Origin: Gigaspora margarita
Taxonomy: Eukaryota; Glomeromycota; Glomeromycetes; Diversisporales; Gigasporaceae
DNA: 64,000 nt
Direction of reading: 5' to 3'
NCBI GenBank assembly: GCA_009809945.1
Contig: WTPW01000658.1
Span: 51,511 to 115,510, forward strand
Below the pieces are notes generated by a model that saw only the letters and a program-made list of their open reading frames with translations, did not search any database and was not told the origin of the DNA. Both the position numbers and the translations under genes were made by a program. Shown one piece after another: positions 20,864 through 31,676 of this stretch. The stretch's first letter is position 1; the number at the start of each line of letters is the position of its first letter.

Positions 20864-23010
20864 AGAAAATATTAAGTGATTCATAGAAAATCATTAAAAA
20901 ACTATCACAAGATAGTTAAATAATCATAAAGAGAACTAAAAGAATGTTAAAAAATATTTATTAAAATTGTAAAGAGAATTTCAACAAACTAAAAGAACTT
21001 TAGAAAATATTAGTGTGAACATCAAAATACTATAAAGAAAATATTAAATGATCTTTAGAAAAATTATTAAAAAATCATCACAAGATCATTAAAAATCATA
21101 AAGAGAGTTTTGACAATCTAAAAGAACATTAGAAAATATTAATATGAATATCAAAGAACTTCAAAGAAAATATTAAATAATCCGTAGAAAAATCGTTAAA
21201 AAACTATCACAAGATCGTTAAGAATTATAAAGAGAACTAAAAGAATATTAGAAAATATTAATGTGAATGTCAAAGAACTTAAATAAAAATATTAAATAAT
21301 CTGTAAAAAAATCATTAAAAAACCATTACAAGATCATTAAGAATCGTAAAGAGAGTTTTGACAAACTAAAAGAACATTAGAAAATATTAATGTGAATATC
21401 AAAAATACCATAAAGAAAATATTAAATAATCCATAAAAAAATTATTAAAAAACCATCACAAGATCGTTAAGAATCGTAAAGAGAGTTTCAACAAACTAAA
21501 AAAATATTAGAAAATATTAATGTGATTGTCAAAGAACTTCAATGAAAATATTAAATAATCTGTAGAAAAATTATTAAAAACCCATCACAAAATCGTTAAG
21601 AATCATAAAGAGAGTTTCAACAAACTAAAAGAACATTAGAAAATATTAATGTAAATGTCAAAGAACTTCAATAAAAATATAAATAATCTGTAAAAAAATT
21701 GTTAAAAATCTATCACAAGATCGTTAAGAATCGTAAAGAGAATTAAAAGAACATTAGAAAACATTAATGTGAATGTCAAAGAACTTCAATAAAAATATTA
21801 AATAATCCATAAAAAAATCATTAAAAACCCATCACAAGATCATTAAAAATCATAAAGAGAACTAAAAGAACATTAGAAAATATTAATGTGAATATCAAAA
21901 ATATCATTAAGAAAATATTAAATGATCCATAGAAAAATTGTTAAAAAACTATTACAAGATCGTTAAGAATCGTAAAGAGAGTTTCGATGAACTAAAAGAA
22001 CATGATAAAATATTAATGTGAATGTCAAAAATACCATAAAGAAAATATTAAATAATCCATAGAAAAATCTTTAAAAACCCATCACAAGATCGTTAAGAAT
22101 CATAAAGAGAACTAAAAGAACATTAGAAAATATTAATGTGAATGTCAAAAATACCATAAAGAAAATATTAAATAATTCATAAAAAAATCGTTAAAAAACC
22201 ATCACAAGATCGTTAAGAATCATAAAGAGAACTAAAAGAACATTAGAAAATATTAATGTGAATGTCAAAAAACTTCAATGAAAATATTAAATAATCTGTA
22301 GAAAAATCATTAAAAAACTATCACAAGATCATTAAGAATCGTAAAGAGAACTAAAAGAATATTAGAAAATATTAATGTGAATGTTAAAAATACCATAAAA
22401 AAAATATTAAATAATCCATAGAAAAATCATTAAAAAACTATCACAAGATCGTTAAGATTCGTAAAGAGAGTTTTGATGAACTAAAAGAATATTAGAAAAT
22501 ATTAATGTGAATGTCAAAAATACCATAAAGAAAATATTAAATAATCTGTAGAAAAATCATTAAAAAACCATCACAAGATCGTTAGAAAATATTATTAATG
22601 TGAATGTCAAAAATACCATAAAGAAAATATTAAATAATCTGTAGAAAAATTGTTAAAAAACCATCACAAGATCGTTAAGAATCGTAAAGAGAACTAAAAG
22701 AACATTAGAAAATATTAATGTGAATATCAAAGAACTTCAATGAAAATATTGGATAATCCGTAGAAAAATTATTAAAAAACCATCACAAGATCATTAAAAA
22801 TCATAAAAAGAGTTTTGACAAACTAAAATAACATTAGAAAATATTAATGTGAATGTCAAAAATACCATAAAAAAAATATTAAATGATCCATAGAAAAATC
22901 GTTAAAAAACTATCACAAGATCATTAAGAATCGTAAAGAGAGTTTTGACAAACTAAAAGAATATTAGAAAATATTAATGTGAATATCAAAGAACTTCAAT
23001 GAAAATATAA
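20864..23010 (+). repeat. ~130-bp AT-rich satellite array, about 17 units
   Basis: Tandem units each containing CATCACAAGATCGTTAAGAAT, CGTAAAGAGA, ACTAAAAGAACATTAGAAAA (words given separately) and TATTAATGTGAATGTCAAA. Units come in two lengths, ~130 bp and ~119 bp; the short form lacks the GTTTTGACAA/GTTTCAACAA stretch. CG/CA and TG variants at fixed positions suggest CpG decay. No ORF crosses it. Confidence 0.88.
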
Positions 23011-23243
23011 ACAAACAAATCAAAGAATCATAAAAAGAATATCAAAGTACTGTACCATAGAACATTGACGAACCAGAAAACTGTAGAGCAGCTATTGAGT
23101 AGAATCTCAAAAAGCCTATAGAGAAAATTTAAAAAAAAAAGCAAAGCAAAGTTCCATAAAGTGTATCAAAAAACACTAGCAAGTAGAAAGAATGTTCTAA
23201 AGTTATAGAGAGAACCTTAAGGAATTATGTTCAGAATTTTATT
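23011..23243. other. Degenerate edge of the satellite
   Basis: Continues A-rich with diverging pieces of the satellite vocabulary (ATCATAAAAAGAATATCAAAG). No gene. Confidence 0.5.
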
Positions 23244-23748
23244 TTTACTGTATTTAAGTTTATATTTTCGTATTTTGCTTTTAGTTGTAGCTTTTTGTTA
23301 TGTTCAAATTTAGCTTCATCACAGAGAGGAGAAATTTCTAAAGCTATAGAAGAATATAAAGGCCAAAAAAAAGCACAAAAAAAACTAGATAATGAAAAAG
23401 AACATCAAAAAAATTGATTACTGTAAATCAGTTATATATATACCAATCAATATTTATTATGTACGTATGTTAACTAAATTAGCACGGGCTAACCTNTTTA
23501 CTGTATTTAAGTTTATATTTTCGTATTTTGCTTTTAGTTGTAGCTTTTTGTTATGTTCAAATTTAGCTTCATCACAGAGAGGAGAAATTTCTAAAGCTAT
23601 AGAAGAATATAAAGGCCAAAAAAAAGCACAAAAAAAACTAGATAATGAAAAAGAACATCAAAAAAATTGATTACTGTAAATCAGTTATATATATACCAAT
23701 CAATATTTATTATGTACGTATGTTAACTAAATTTGCACGGGTTAACCT
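23244..23748. repeat. 252-bp direct duplication separated by a single N
   Basis: 23244-23495 and 23497-23748 are the same sequence (about two mismatches near the end: AGCACGGGCTAACCT versus TGCACGGGTTAACCT), with N at 23496. This is the pattern of two overlapping contig ends joined without merging. An ORF across the junction (23392-23670) is therefore artificial. Confidence 0.85.
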
Positions 23749-23934
23749 GGATCACATGGCCAAAAGCCATGTTAATGTACATATCAGATATGTACTGTAA
23801 GTTATATTGCCAAATATAAAATATTAATAATTAGCAGTTAGCTGATATGTATTGACGAAATATAATAATATCAAATATAATATTAATTAAATAGCAGTAA
23901 AATAATAAACATTTTTTAAATAATACATATTTTC

Positions 23935-24420
23935 TAAATCATGGCTAATCGTACATTCACTTGAACATCTATGAACAAAATGAGCTTTTTTTATTTGATC
24001 AACTACTGACAATGAGTAGATACATCGCCAATTTTGATTTTTTTCTAATTGAATTTTATAAATTGGGCATTCTAGTAAACTATGAACTTGATTGGTTTTT
24101 TCAANCCAATNAATNACAATAAATGGATAAAAATATCCATTATTGCCTTTATGACGAAAAATTGCTCTCAGTATAGCATAGCTTTCTTCTTCTTCTTCTT
24201 GAATAGTTATAATATCACCAACATGTAATGAATACTTTTCAATAATATTACAACTATTCTCTACCAGATATGTTACACCTTCATAAAAGCTTAGTCCTGT
24301 ATTAATGAGAGCTTCAACATGCCCAAAATCACAGTATGAAAGGTATAACTCTGATCTAAATTCAGAATTATTTATTTGACATAGTACTTTTTCTTCAAGA
24401 TCTTGTAAACGAATCCTTTT
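23935..24420 (-). pseudogene. Tnp2-like transposase, C-terminal segment
   Basis: Minus-strand reading gives a conserved-looking sequence: EEEESYAILRAIFRHKGNNG, then YFYPFIVI and EKTNQVHSLLECPIYKIQ, then WRCIYSLSVVDQIKKAHFVH. Three ambiguous bases (24105, 24112, 24116) fall in it. It lies downstream of the transposase core in the same orientation and would be the last exon of the gene whose first exon is at 29096-29603. Confidence 0.6.
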
Positions 24421-24998
24421 TTTAATTTAATATTAAATATATGTTCAATTTGTGAATGTACTAAATAAGCAATATATATATTAGTACATACGTTTGTATT
24501 AAAAATAATACTGTATATGGGTAGCTGTTAGTAGAACTCTAACTTTCATAGTTCATATCTTGATGAATTTTAAATATATCTTGATGGTTTAATATACAAA
24601 AGAAAGCTTCTGATTTAAGCTTCCTTTTGAATATTAAATCATCAAGATATCTTTAAAATTTATCGAGATATGAGCTATGAAAATTAGAATTCTATTAATG
24701 ACCCATATAGTTATTGTATATTGAAAATCCAATAATGTATTACTGTAATAAATAAAATAGTAATAACAAGAAAAAAATAGCAAATAATAATAACCTTCAA
24801 TATCAATATCTTGATCTAATTGTATAAAATTATTAGTTTTGGTAATAAACCAATTACTAAATAATTTTTTAAAATCTTGTGAAATATTGACAAAGCCTTG
24901 ATTAGATTTTGAGATTCTAATATCAACACTACCATCAATAAGATGCCGAATAGCAAATAATGTAGTATATTGTTTCAACAAATCTAGTTCAATATTCT
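24421..24998 (-). pseudogene. Tnp2-like transposase, middle-late segment
   Basis: Open stretch 24634-24981 on the minus strand (MLKQYTTLFAIRHLIDGSVD..) continues the frame coming from IFKNLVPRINCKNIELDLLKQ across 25000. It lies between core and C-terminal pieces. The left part (24421-24633) looks like intron or decayed sequence with an inverted repeat (ATATCTTGATGAT words near 24560-24660). Confidence 0.55.
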
Positions 24999-25894
24999 TG
25001 CAATTTATTCGTGGTACTAGGTTTTTAAAAATTCAGTGAACCATTTCTTTAGTACCAACTAAAGTATTTACAAGGTTGCCATATGCTGTGATATCATGTC
25101 CAATAAATTTAGTGGTCTGATTGGACTTGGACATTGAAAATTTACAATGTACAATGCCTATTTAATGATTGGATTTGATTTATAAAAGTGGTTATATTAA
25201 AAATTTAATTGGGTCCAAAAAAATATTCATTAATATATAGTTAATTATTGAATTAAAGTCTGATTTAAGGTGTATTTTTATGTCCAATTTTGTCTAATGT
25301 ATATCACTGGCCATATGTATATGCATGTAATGGTAAATGGTTATTTATATGAAGATTGGGAAGATTCTCAAATTTAGCAAAAACCTAACAAAAAATTATA
25401 TTAACAGACTTATTATAAATTATATACGTATTTTAATAATAATATAAATAAATAATAATTACTTGAGTTAATATTTGACTTTCTGTCTCCAAACATTTTT
25501 GAAGATTTTTATAATCATCTGTTGAATATGATTTTTTAAATACTAATTGTGCTGATTTTGCAACTAAAACCCAACATTTAATTAAAGATTTAGAAACCAA
25601 ATCAGTATAATTAGCATTTATTTGTGCCTGAATATTTGTTAATTTAGTGCTTTTAATATGCCAAGCCTTTAAAAATCAGTTAAGAATAAATGGTATAACC
25701 ATTGCTAGACGAAGGTAGTCAGATATCATAAAACTTTCATAGTGACTAATTGGATTAGGCAAATATTCCCAGTGTGGTGGATATTCAAAATTTTTTCAGA
25801 CTTTAATAAATTTTTTTTGACCTTTTGATAAAAATAAATTAACTATTAATTTTAAAAGCCTCATTATTTTTTCAGCAGTTGCATGATAGATGTC

Positions 25895-26515
25895 TTAAAG
25901 TGTTTGAAGATGCCGATCCCATATTAGTTGACTTAATATTAGAATACTATTGCACAGCCCATATTTAGTTGCAACTAATTTACGCTCTTGTATAGATTTG
26001 GATAATGCAATTTCATGAAATTGGCTATTGGTAATATGCTGATATCTTGACAAGTTTTTAAAATCCAAATCATTATTTGTAAAATGTTCTTTAGAAACTT
26101 GACAAGTTTGACATCCCTTATTTGCTCTATGCCTTTTAATACCAGCAAGATCATTCCCTTGTGGAAGATCTGCTGTAACTACCCCAAGACTAGCAATAAC
26201 CCAGTACTCTTGGCCTTGGATATTCATTATTTGACCACTTTCTAAAGACTTTATTTCCATAATAAATAGTCTAATAAATTCATCAAATGATCCACCAAAG
26301 GGTACAAATCCCAACACAAAGTGATTTTTTAACTGTTGCTTTAAAGATATTGGCATGTTGCCAAATTGTATATAAACACCGCAAAGTAAATGATATACAT
26401 TTCGATATATCCCAAAATCATCATAATAAAGATCTAGGAATAGTTTGAGAACTAGTATATTTTTACTTAGTGGTAAAGAAACTGTTGCATATTCAAAAGG
26501 ATATTGATATTCCAA
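25895..26515 (-). pseudogene. Duplicate copy of transposase core (likely assembly artefact)
   Basis: Identical to the C-terminal 206 residues of the open frame at 27444-28196; the upstream part is cut by the N junction at 26547. Treat as the same exon counted twice. Confidence 0.8.
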
Positions 26516-26989
26516 TAAGATATTTTGAATCTTCCAATAGCCTTTANTGCAATTTATTCGTGGTACTAGGTTTTTAAAAATTCAGTGAACCATTTCTTTA
26601 GTACCAACTAAAGTATTTACAAGGTTGCCATATGCTGTGATATCATGTCCAATAAATTTAGTGGTCTGATTGGACTTGGACATTGAAAATTTACAATGTA
26701 CAATGCCTATTTAATGATTGGATTTGATTTATAAAAGTGGTTATATTAAAAATTTAATTGGGTCCAAAAAAATATTCATTAATATATAGTTAATTATTGA
26801 ATTAAAGTCTGATTTAAGGTGTATTTTTATGTCCAATTTTGTCTAATGTATATCACTGGCCATATGTATATGCATGTAATGGTAAATGGTTATTTATATG
26901 AAGATTGGGAAGATTCTCAAATTTAGCAAAAACCTAACAAAAAATTATATTAACAGACTTATTATAAATTATATACGTATTTTAATAAT

Positions 26990-27443
26990 AATATAAATAA
27001 ATAATAATTACTTGAGTTAATATTTGACTTTCTGTCTCCAAACATTTTTGAAGATTTTTATAATCATCTGTTGAATATGATTTTTTAAATACTAATTGTG
27101 CTGATTTTGCAACTAAAACCCAACATTTAATTAAAGATTTAGAAACCAAATCAGTATAATTAGCATTTATTTGTGCCTGAATATTTGTTAATTTAGTGCT
27201 TTTAATATGCCAAGCCTTTAAAAATCAGTTAAGAATAAATGGTATAACCATTGCTAGACGAAGGTAGTCAGATATCATAAAACTTTCATAGTGACTAATT
27301 GGATTAGGCAAATATTCCCAGTGTGGTGGATATTCAAAATTTTTTCAGACTTTAATAAATTTTTTTTGACCTTTTGATAAAAATAAATTAACTATTAATT
27401 TTAAAAGCCTCATTATTTTTTCAGCAGTTGCATGATAGATGTC
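26990..27443 (-). pseudogene. Tnp2-like transposase, segment after the core
   Basis: After the TAA at 27444 the same minus-strand frame continues DIYHATAEKIMRLLKLIVNL, then KNFEYPPHWEYLPNPISHYE, then SFMISDYLRLAMVIPFIL and TNIQAQINANYTDLVSKSLI. It is interrupted only by TAA at 27444 and two TGA codons (about 27345 and 27225). A likely donor splice site follows near 27010. The small number of lesions indicates a recently active gene, or TGA stops caused by G-to-A change at Trp codons. Confidence 0.65.
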
Positions 27444-28230
27444 TTAAAGTGTTTGAAGATGCCGATCCCATATTAGTTGACTTAATATTAGAATACTATT
27501 GCACAGCCCATATTTAGTTGCAACTAATTTACGCTCTTGTATAGATTTGGATAATGCAATTTCATGAAATTGGCTATTGGTAATATGCTGATATCTTGAC
27601 AAGTTTTTAAAATCCAAATCATTATTTGTAAAATGTTCTTTAGAAACTTGACAAGTTTGACATCCCTTATTTGCTCTATGCCTTTTAATACCAGCAAGAT
27701 CATTCCCTTGTGGAAGATCTGCTGTAACTACCCCAAGACTAGCAATAACCCAGTACTCTTGGCCTTGGATATTCATTATTTGACCACTTTCTAAAGACTT
27801 TATTTCCATAATAAATAGTCTAATAAATTCATCAAATGATCCACCAAAGGGTACAAATCCCAACACAAAGTGATTTTTTAACTGTTGCTTTAAAGATATT
27901 GGCATGTTGCCAAATTGTATATAAACACCGCAAAGTAAATGATATACATTTCGATATATCCCAAAATCATCATAATAAAGATCTAGGAATAGTTTGAGAA
28001 CTAGTATATTTTTACTTAGTGGTAAAGAAACTGTTGCATATTCAAAAGGATATTGATATTCCAATAAGATATTTTGAATCTTCCAATAGCCTTTAAATTT
28101 ATAAATGATCTCATTTATATAATAAGAATATTGTTCTTTATTATTAAATAAGATAGTAATACTCACATGCCCAACAACTTCATGCTTGTTGACCAAGTTA
28201 TTAATAACTTGGTCAACTAACCATATCTCT
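27444..28230 (-). pseudogene. Tnp2-like (CACTA/Plavaka-type) transposase core
   Basis: A 250-aa open frame. Recognisable words: YQYPFEYATVSLPLSKNILV, FGIYRNVYHLLCGVYIQFGN, LKNHFVLGFVPFGGSFDEF, LGVVTADLPQGNDLAGIKRH and a Cys pair in NKGCQTCQVSK. This matches my memory of Tnp2-domain transposases that are common in fungal genomes. Exon 3 joins it through a single-base frameshift near 28230 (the IWLVDQVINNLVNKHEVVGH frame is conserved). Superfamily is from recall. No CACTA terminal repeats were found. Confidence 0.65.
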
Positions 28231-28410
28231 CCTGATTGAGAGAACTAACTTGATGGTTGCTGCTTTGAATATTTTTTGGAAGTTCACCAAATTTAATAAT
28301 TTTTTGAATCTTTAGTTTTAGAATTTCATTTGCTAAAACTNTAGCTCGAATTCNTCCTAATCGTATACNATTTTCTTGATAATAAATAAAATCTCCNGTA
28401 TTATAAATTT
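28231..28410 (-). pseudogene. Tnp2-like transposase, exon 3 start
   Basis: After an AG acceptor at 28411-28412 the frame reads IYNTGDFIYYQEN, then VLANEILKLKIQKIIKFGEL. Joined to exon 2 it restores a Glu codon at the junction. Four ambiguous bases are present. A frameshift near the end leads into the core frame. Confidence 0.65.
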
Positions 28411-28538
28411 CTAAAAATTATAGTTTTGTTTAAGTAANAAAATAAAAATNAAATTAAAAAATAAATAAATAAAATAAAAATTAAATTAAAAATAAATAAA
28501 TAAAATAAAAATCAAATTAAATATTAATAATAACTTAC
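28411..28538 (-). other. Intron 2 of the Tnp2-like gene
   Basis: Minus-strand GTAAG donor (plus 28534-28538) and TTTTTAG acceptor (plus 28411-28417); 128 nt, AT-rich, built of AAATAAATAAA-type repeats. Removing it keeps the frame. Confidence 0.65.
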
Positions 28539-28898
28539 CATTATTAATAGTTATTGATTCTTGACCATATAATGGAGATTCAGACCATAAATTACCATNC
28601 CAATATTNCGATTTATAAGTAACTTCTTNACCAGNTCCAAAATACATATGCCGCATTAAAGAAGGATTATTTAAAACATTCCAAATTATATCTTTAATTG
28701 ACAAATAATAGCATTTCTTAATTTTGTTAGACTTTGAAGAAGTCTTTATAGTTAAAATATTAATAGGTCTTGAGTATATTGGCATGAGAGGAAGTTTTTG
28801 TCTCCAACATCTAAAAAACTGAATATTCTTAACCACATGATCAAGATTGAATTGAGGATGATAAAGTATTTCAACAAGTTCATCATATGCATTAGTAG
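28539..28898 (-). pseudogene. Tnp2-like transposase, exon 2
   Basis: 120 codons without a stop: TNAYDELVEILYHPQFNLDH, then VVKNIQFFRCWRQKLPLMPI, then SIKDIIWNVLNNPSLMRHMY and GNLWSESPLYGQESITINN. AG acceptor and GTAAG donor border it, and phases agree with exons 1 and 3. Four ambiguous bases (28599-28635) may hide small differences. Confidence 0.7.
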
Positions 28899-29095
28899 CT
28901 AAAGTTTTTTTTAAAATAATTAATTTTTAATTAAAATATTTTGCAGAAATTTAAATTTCTTATGGCGCAGTAACCACATAGTTACTATGTAACTATGATT
29001 AAATTATGTAATTACTACATTATTACTATGCAGTTACTACGGCTTAAGAAAAGTTAAGTTTAAAAATTTACATATAAATTTAAATTAAATATTAC
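28899..29095 (-). other. Intron 1 of the Tnp2-like gene
   Basis: Minus-strand GTAATATTT donor (plus 29087-29095) and CTTTAG acceptor (plus 28899-28904); 197 nt. It contains a small hairpin/repeat GTAACTATG/CATAGTTAC near 28970-29035. Splicing restores an Ala codon (..NSI-A-TNAYDE..). Confidence 0.65.
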
Positions 29096-29603
29096 CAATA
29101 CTATTCTTTTGTATCCAACTAAATATTAATACAGTGGTTGTATTTTCAAAATATGGTAAAAAATTACTAATATTTTGTGACAACTTATCTGAATCTAAAG
29201 CTTTATTAGCAATATCATCAAAAAATTCATTTTCAACTGATGTTAATAAACTATTACTACTTGATTTATCATCACTACTTAATTCATCACAAGAATTACA
29301 ATTGCTAGAAGCTTTAGGAGTAAATTTACAAGAATTTTGATCATCATCTAATTCTTCTGAAGAATATATACCAGTTTCATTATAGTAACTAATATTGTTT
29401 TCTTCAAAAGAACACTCATTAGATTCTTCATAATACTCCATTGGTTCATTGGAAGAATAAATAGTAGAAGGGTCTAACTGAATTGTAGAACTTTTTAAAG
29501 AATCTTGTGTTAAAGATTTAGAAGTGTTATAAGAAAATCTTTGTCTTAATAAAAAAAATTTATTATTTTTATCATTTTTTGTTTCAAATTTATTATGCAA
29601 CAT
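29096..29603 (-). pseudogene. Tnp2-like transposase, exon 1 (acidic N-terminus)
   Basis: Starts at ATG 29603 (MLHNKFETKNDKNNKFFL). It is Ser/Glu/Asp rich with repeated YSSEE/YSSNE words, then a conserved-looking end DKLSQNISNFLPYFENTTTV. Acidic low-complexity N-termini are common in fungal Tnp2 proteins. No stop in 169 codons. It may still be expressed even though downstream exons carry lesions. Confidence 0.65.
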
Positions 29604-29926
29604 GGTGTTTATAAATAGAAATAAAAAAGAGATTTAAAAAAAGAAAGAGATTTAAAAAAAGAAAGTGATTTAATAAACTAGAAAGAGAAATAAGCTATCT
29701 TTATAACTTGTAAAAAAAGAAAAAAACAATTGAGTAAAAAAACATGAACTTTTATCTTTTATTAATGGTTAATATTTAAATTTATTGTAAATAACATTAT
29801 TGTTATTATTATTTTAAGTTTTGTTATAACTATAAATTTGATACATATAATCATACGTAGATATATAAATTTACTATAACAGATAAATAATATTATTGTT
29901 ATTTTGTCATATTGATACGACTTTAG
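29604..29926. other. 5' flank of the Tnp2-like gene
   Basis: AT-rich. A tandem GAAAGAGATTTAAAAAAA repeat lies at 29620-29665. No clear TATA box can be distinguished in this composition and no gene is seen. Confidence 0.4.
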
Positions 29927-30480
29927 GTATATCAAAATTTTTTAAAATTGTAAACAAGGATATCTCGGCAATTATCTAAGCAAATTCAATGAAATTTTCC
30001 TGTTTTAATTATACAGATATATGGTGTTAAAATAAAAAAAAGTTTATCGAATTTGCCCAGATAGTTGCCGAGATATCTTTGAAAAACACCTATTAATCTG
30101 AAGTAATAAAATTTTTCAAAATTTTAAACAGGATATATCAGCAATCATCTAAGCAAATTTGATAAACTTTTTTTTTATTTTAACACCATATATCTGTATA
30201 ATTAAAATAGAAAAAGTTCATTGAATTTGCTTAGATGATTGCTGATATATCCTGTTTAAAATTTTGAAAAATTTTATTACTTCAGATTAATAGGCGTTTT
30301 TCAAACTTTAAATGAAGATATCTTGACAACTATCTAAGCAAATTCGATAAACTTTTTTTTTATTTTAACACTATAAATTTGTATAATTAAAATAAAAAAA
30401 GGTTATCAAATTTGCTTAGATGGTTGCCGAGATATCCTTGTTTACAATTTTAAAAAATTTTGATATATGTAGAGTTATAC
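29927..30480. repeat. Triple-hairpin foldback (palindrome of palindromes)
   Basis: Outer arms TATCAAAATTTTTTAAAATT and its complement at 30445-30475. Three hairpin units (about 29960-30085, 30125-30265, 30310-30445) share GATATCTYGRCAAC…CTAAGCAAATT stems and AAACTTTTTTTTTATTTTAAC. The central unit has near-perfect arms from ATTAATCTGAAGTAATAAAA to its complement near 30290. It resembles the core of the 61389-61635 MITE. Confidence 0.8.
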
Positions 30481-30507
30481 AAACTGATGTACGAAAAAAT
30501 CACCAAA

Positions 30508-30660
30508 AGTTAAAACTCATGTTAATAAAATTTTATTAATTAGAATTATAAATTGTTCTAATACATAATACAAGTTAAAATATATAAACAAAAAAATTTA
30601 AATTAATATATAACTCATATTAATAAAAATTTTATTAATTAGAATTATAAATCGTTCTGA
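30508..30660. repeat. Tandem pair, ~98-bp period
   Basis: ACTCATGTTAATAAAATTTT…AATTATAAATTGTTCT (30508) recurs as ACTCATATTAATAAAAATTTT-like sequence ending AATTATAAATCGTTCT (30606). Confidence 0.65.
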
Positions 30661-30699
30661 TAATAAATTCTCAATACACCAAATATACTGCTTAATTTT

Positions 30700-31430
30700 A
30701 AATATCTTAAAAAAAACCGGAGACATATCAGAACCCAATATGTTTCTGGTTTTTATCTAGCTACTTATTATACGTAGTATTATTGAAATGAATATGTATT
30801 TATCAGTTTATACATATTTATAATCATATCATACCAGGAATTCTAGGAATTCCGAGAATTCGTACTACATATATAATCACAAAATTAGAACAAAGGGATA
30901 AAAATAGATTTGGGTCGATTTAGCCTTTCACAACGTACAGTACGTACGTAATGTTCCGCCGATCCGATCTGAAGATCCGGATCTTTAAAAATATCTGTCC
31001 GATCCGATCCATGTGGAACACTAACAGTACTGTACATACGTGAGCTATGAAATGATAGTCCGGAAGCACGTGGTAGGTGGTGAACGATGTGGTGTAGCTC
31101 TCATTTGGCGAATTAGGTTTACCGGTAATACAAGTCGTAAAAGTGAGGGAGTCCCCAAATTCTGGGTCGGGATACGGCGGAGTGTATCGGAATCATGGTC
31201 GGCTGGATCGGAATCGATCAATTTTGCCAAGATCATAAAAAAATTTTACCAATTAATCATATCCATTCATTAATAAGTAAAAACATGCCCAGCTTATAAT
31301 TTTGCTATATACCTGCTAACAACTAGGCCTAAACGCCGACCTAGATCCGACCGACGCATCCGATCCAGAAATTTGGGGATAGCCTGTAAAAATTGTAGAA
31401 GTGATAAATTCTTTTCGGGCCTTTAGTACA
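30700..31430. other. GC-richer block with GATCCGATC words
   Basis: Contains a hairpin ACCGGAGACATAT/ATATGTTTCTGGT (30715-30758), GGAATTC repeats (30838-30862) and many GATCCGATCY words (30958-31010, 31200-31215, 31335-31370). Open frames on both strands at 31040-31273 overlap exactly and neither has a recognisable domain. I see no supported gene. Confidence 0.4.
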
Positions 31431-31538
31431 TAAGAGTGATATCAGAGTAATCAGAGAAAACAGTGATATTGGTGATTGGTGTAATTAATGAGCGATAAGA
31501 GAGTTAATAATTTTGATAGATAAATTAGTAATAAGTAG

Positions 31539-31676
31539 TGATGTGCTGCTTACAGTACTATACGTACTGTACGATACGTACTGTACGTAGGTCATATTAC
31601 TAAGTTCAATTAGTGAAGTTATGACCATGGTCATATAATCTTACTAATTGAACTTGAGTAATATAAGCGGCACATC
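31539..31676. mobile_element. Short foldback MITE (hAT-like ends)
   Basis: TAGTGATGTGCTGCTTA at left and TAAGCGGCACATCACTA at right (one mismatch in 17). Further inner pairing AAGTTCAATTAGT / ACTAATTGAACTT. It contains a direct double of TACGTACTGTACG. Ends resemble hAT termini, but no clear 8-bp duplication was found. Confidence 0.65.

Larger units (their letters stand above)
24999..28095. repeat. 1,549-bp exact duplication with N at the junction
   Basis: 24999-26546 is repeated as 26548-28095 with no difference that I could find, including the introns and ORF. N at 26547 marks the join. This is almost certainly a scaffold join of overlapping contigs and not biology. The true locus should contain one copy, so gene lengths here are inflated by about 1.5 kb. 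Confidence 0.88.

Noticed and set aside
20864-23010. Regular repeat array as a CRISPR
   Set aside because: Units are ~130 bp and homogeneous throughout with no unique spacers, and the genome is eukaryotic. It is a satellite.
23392-23670. 92-aa ORF
   Set aside because: Spans the N junction of a duplicated segment and contains an X. Artificial.
31040-31273. Overlapping 77-aa and 63-aa ORFs on opposite strands
   Set aside because: No recognisable domain. The frames result from GC-richer repetitive GATC words; not enough to call a gene.
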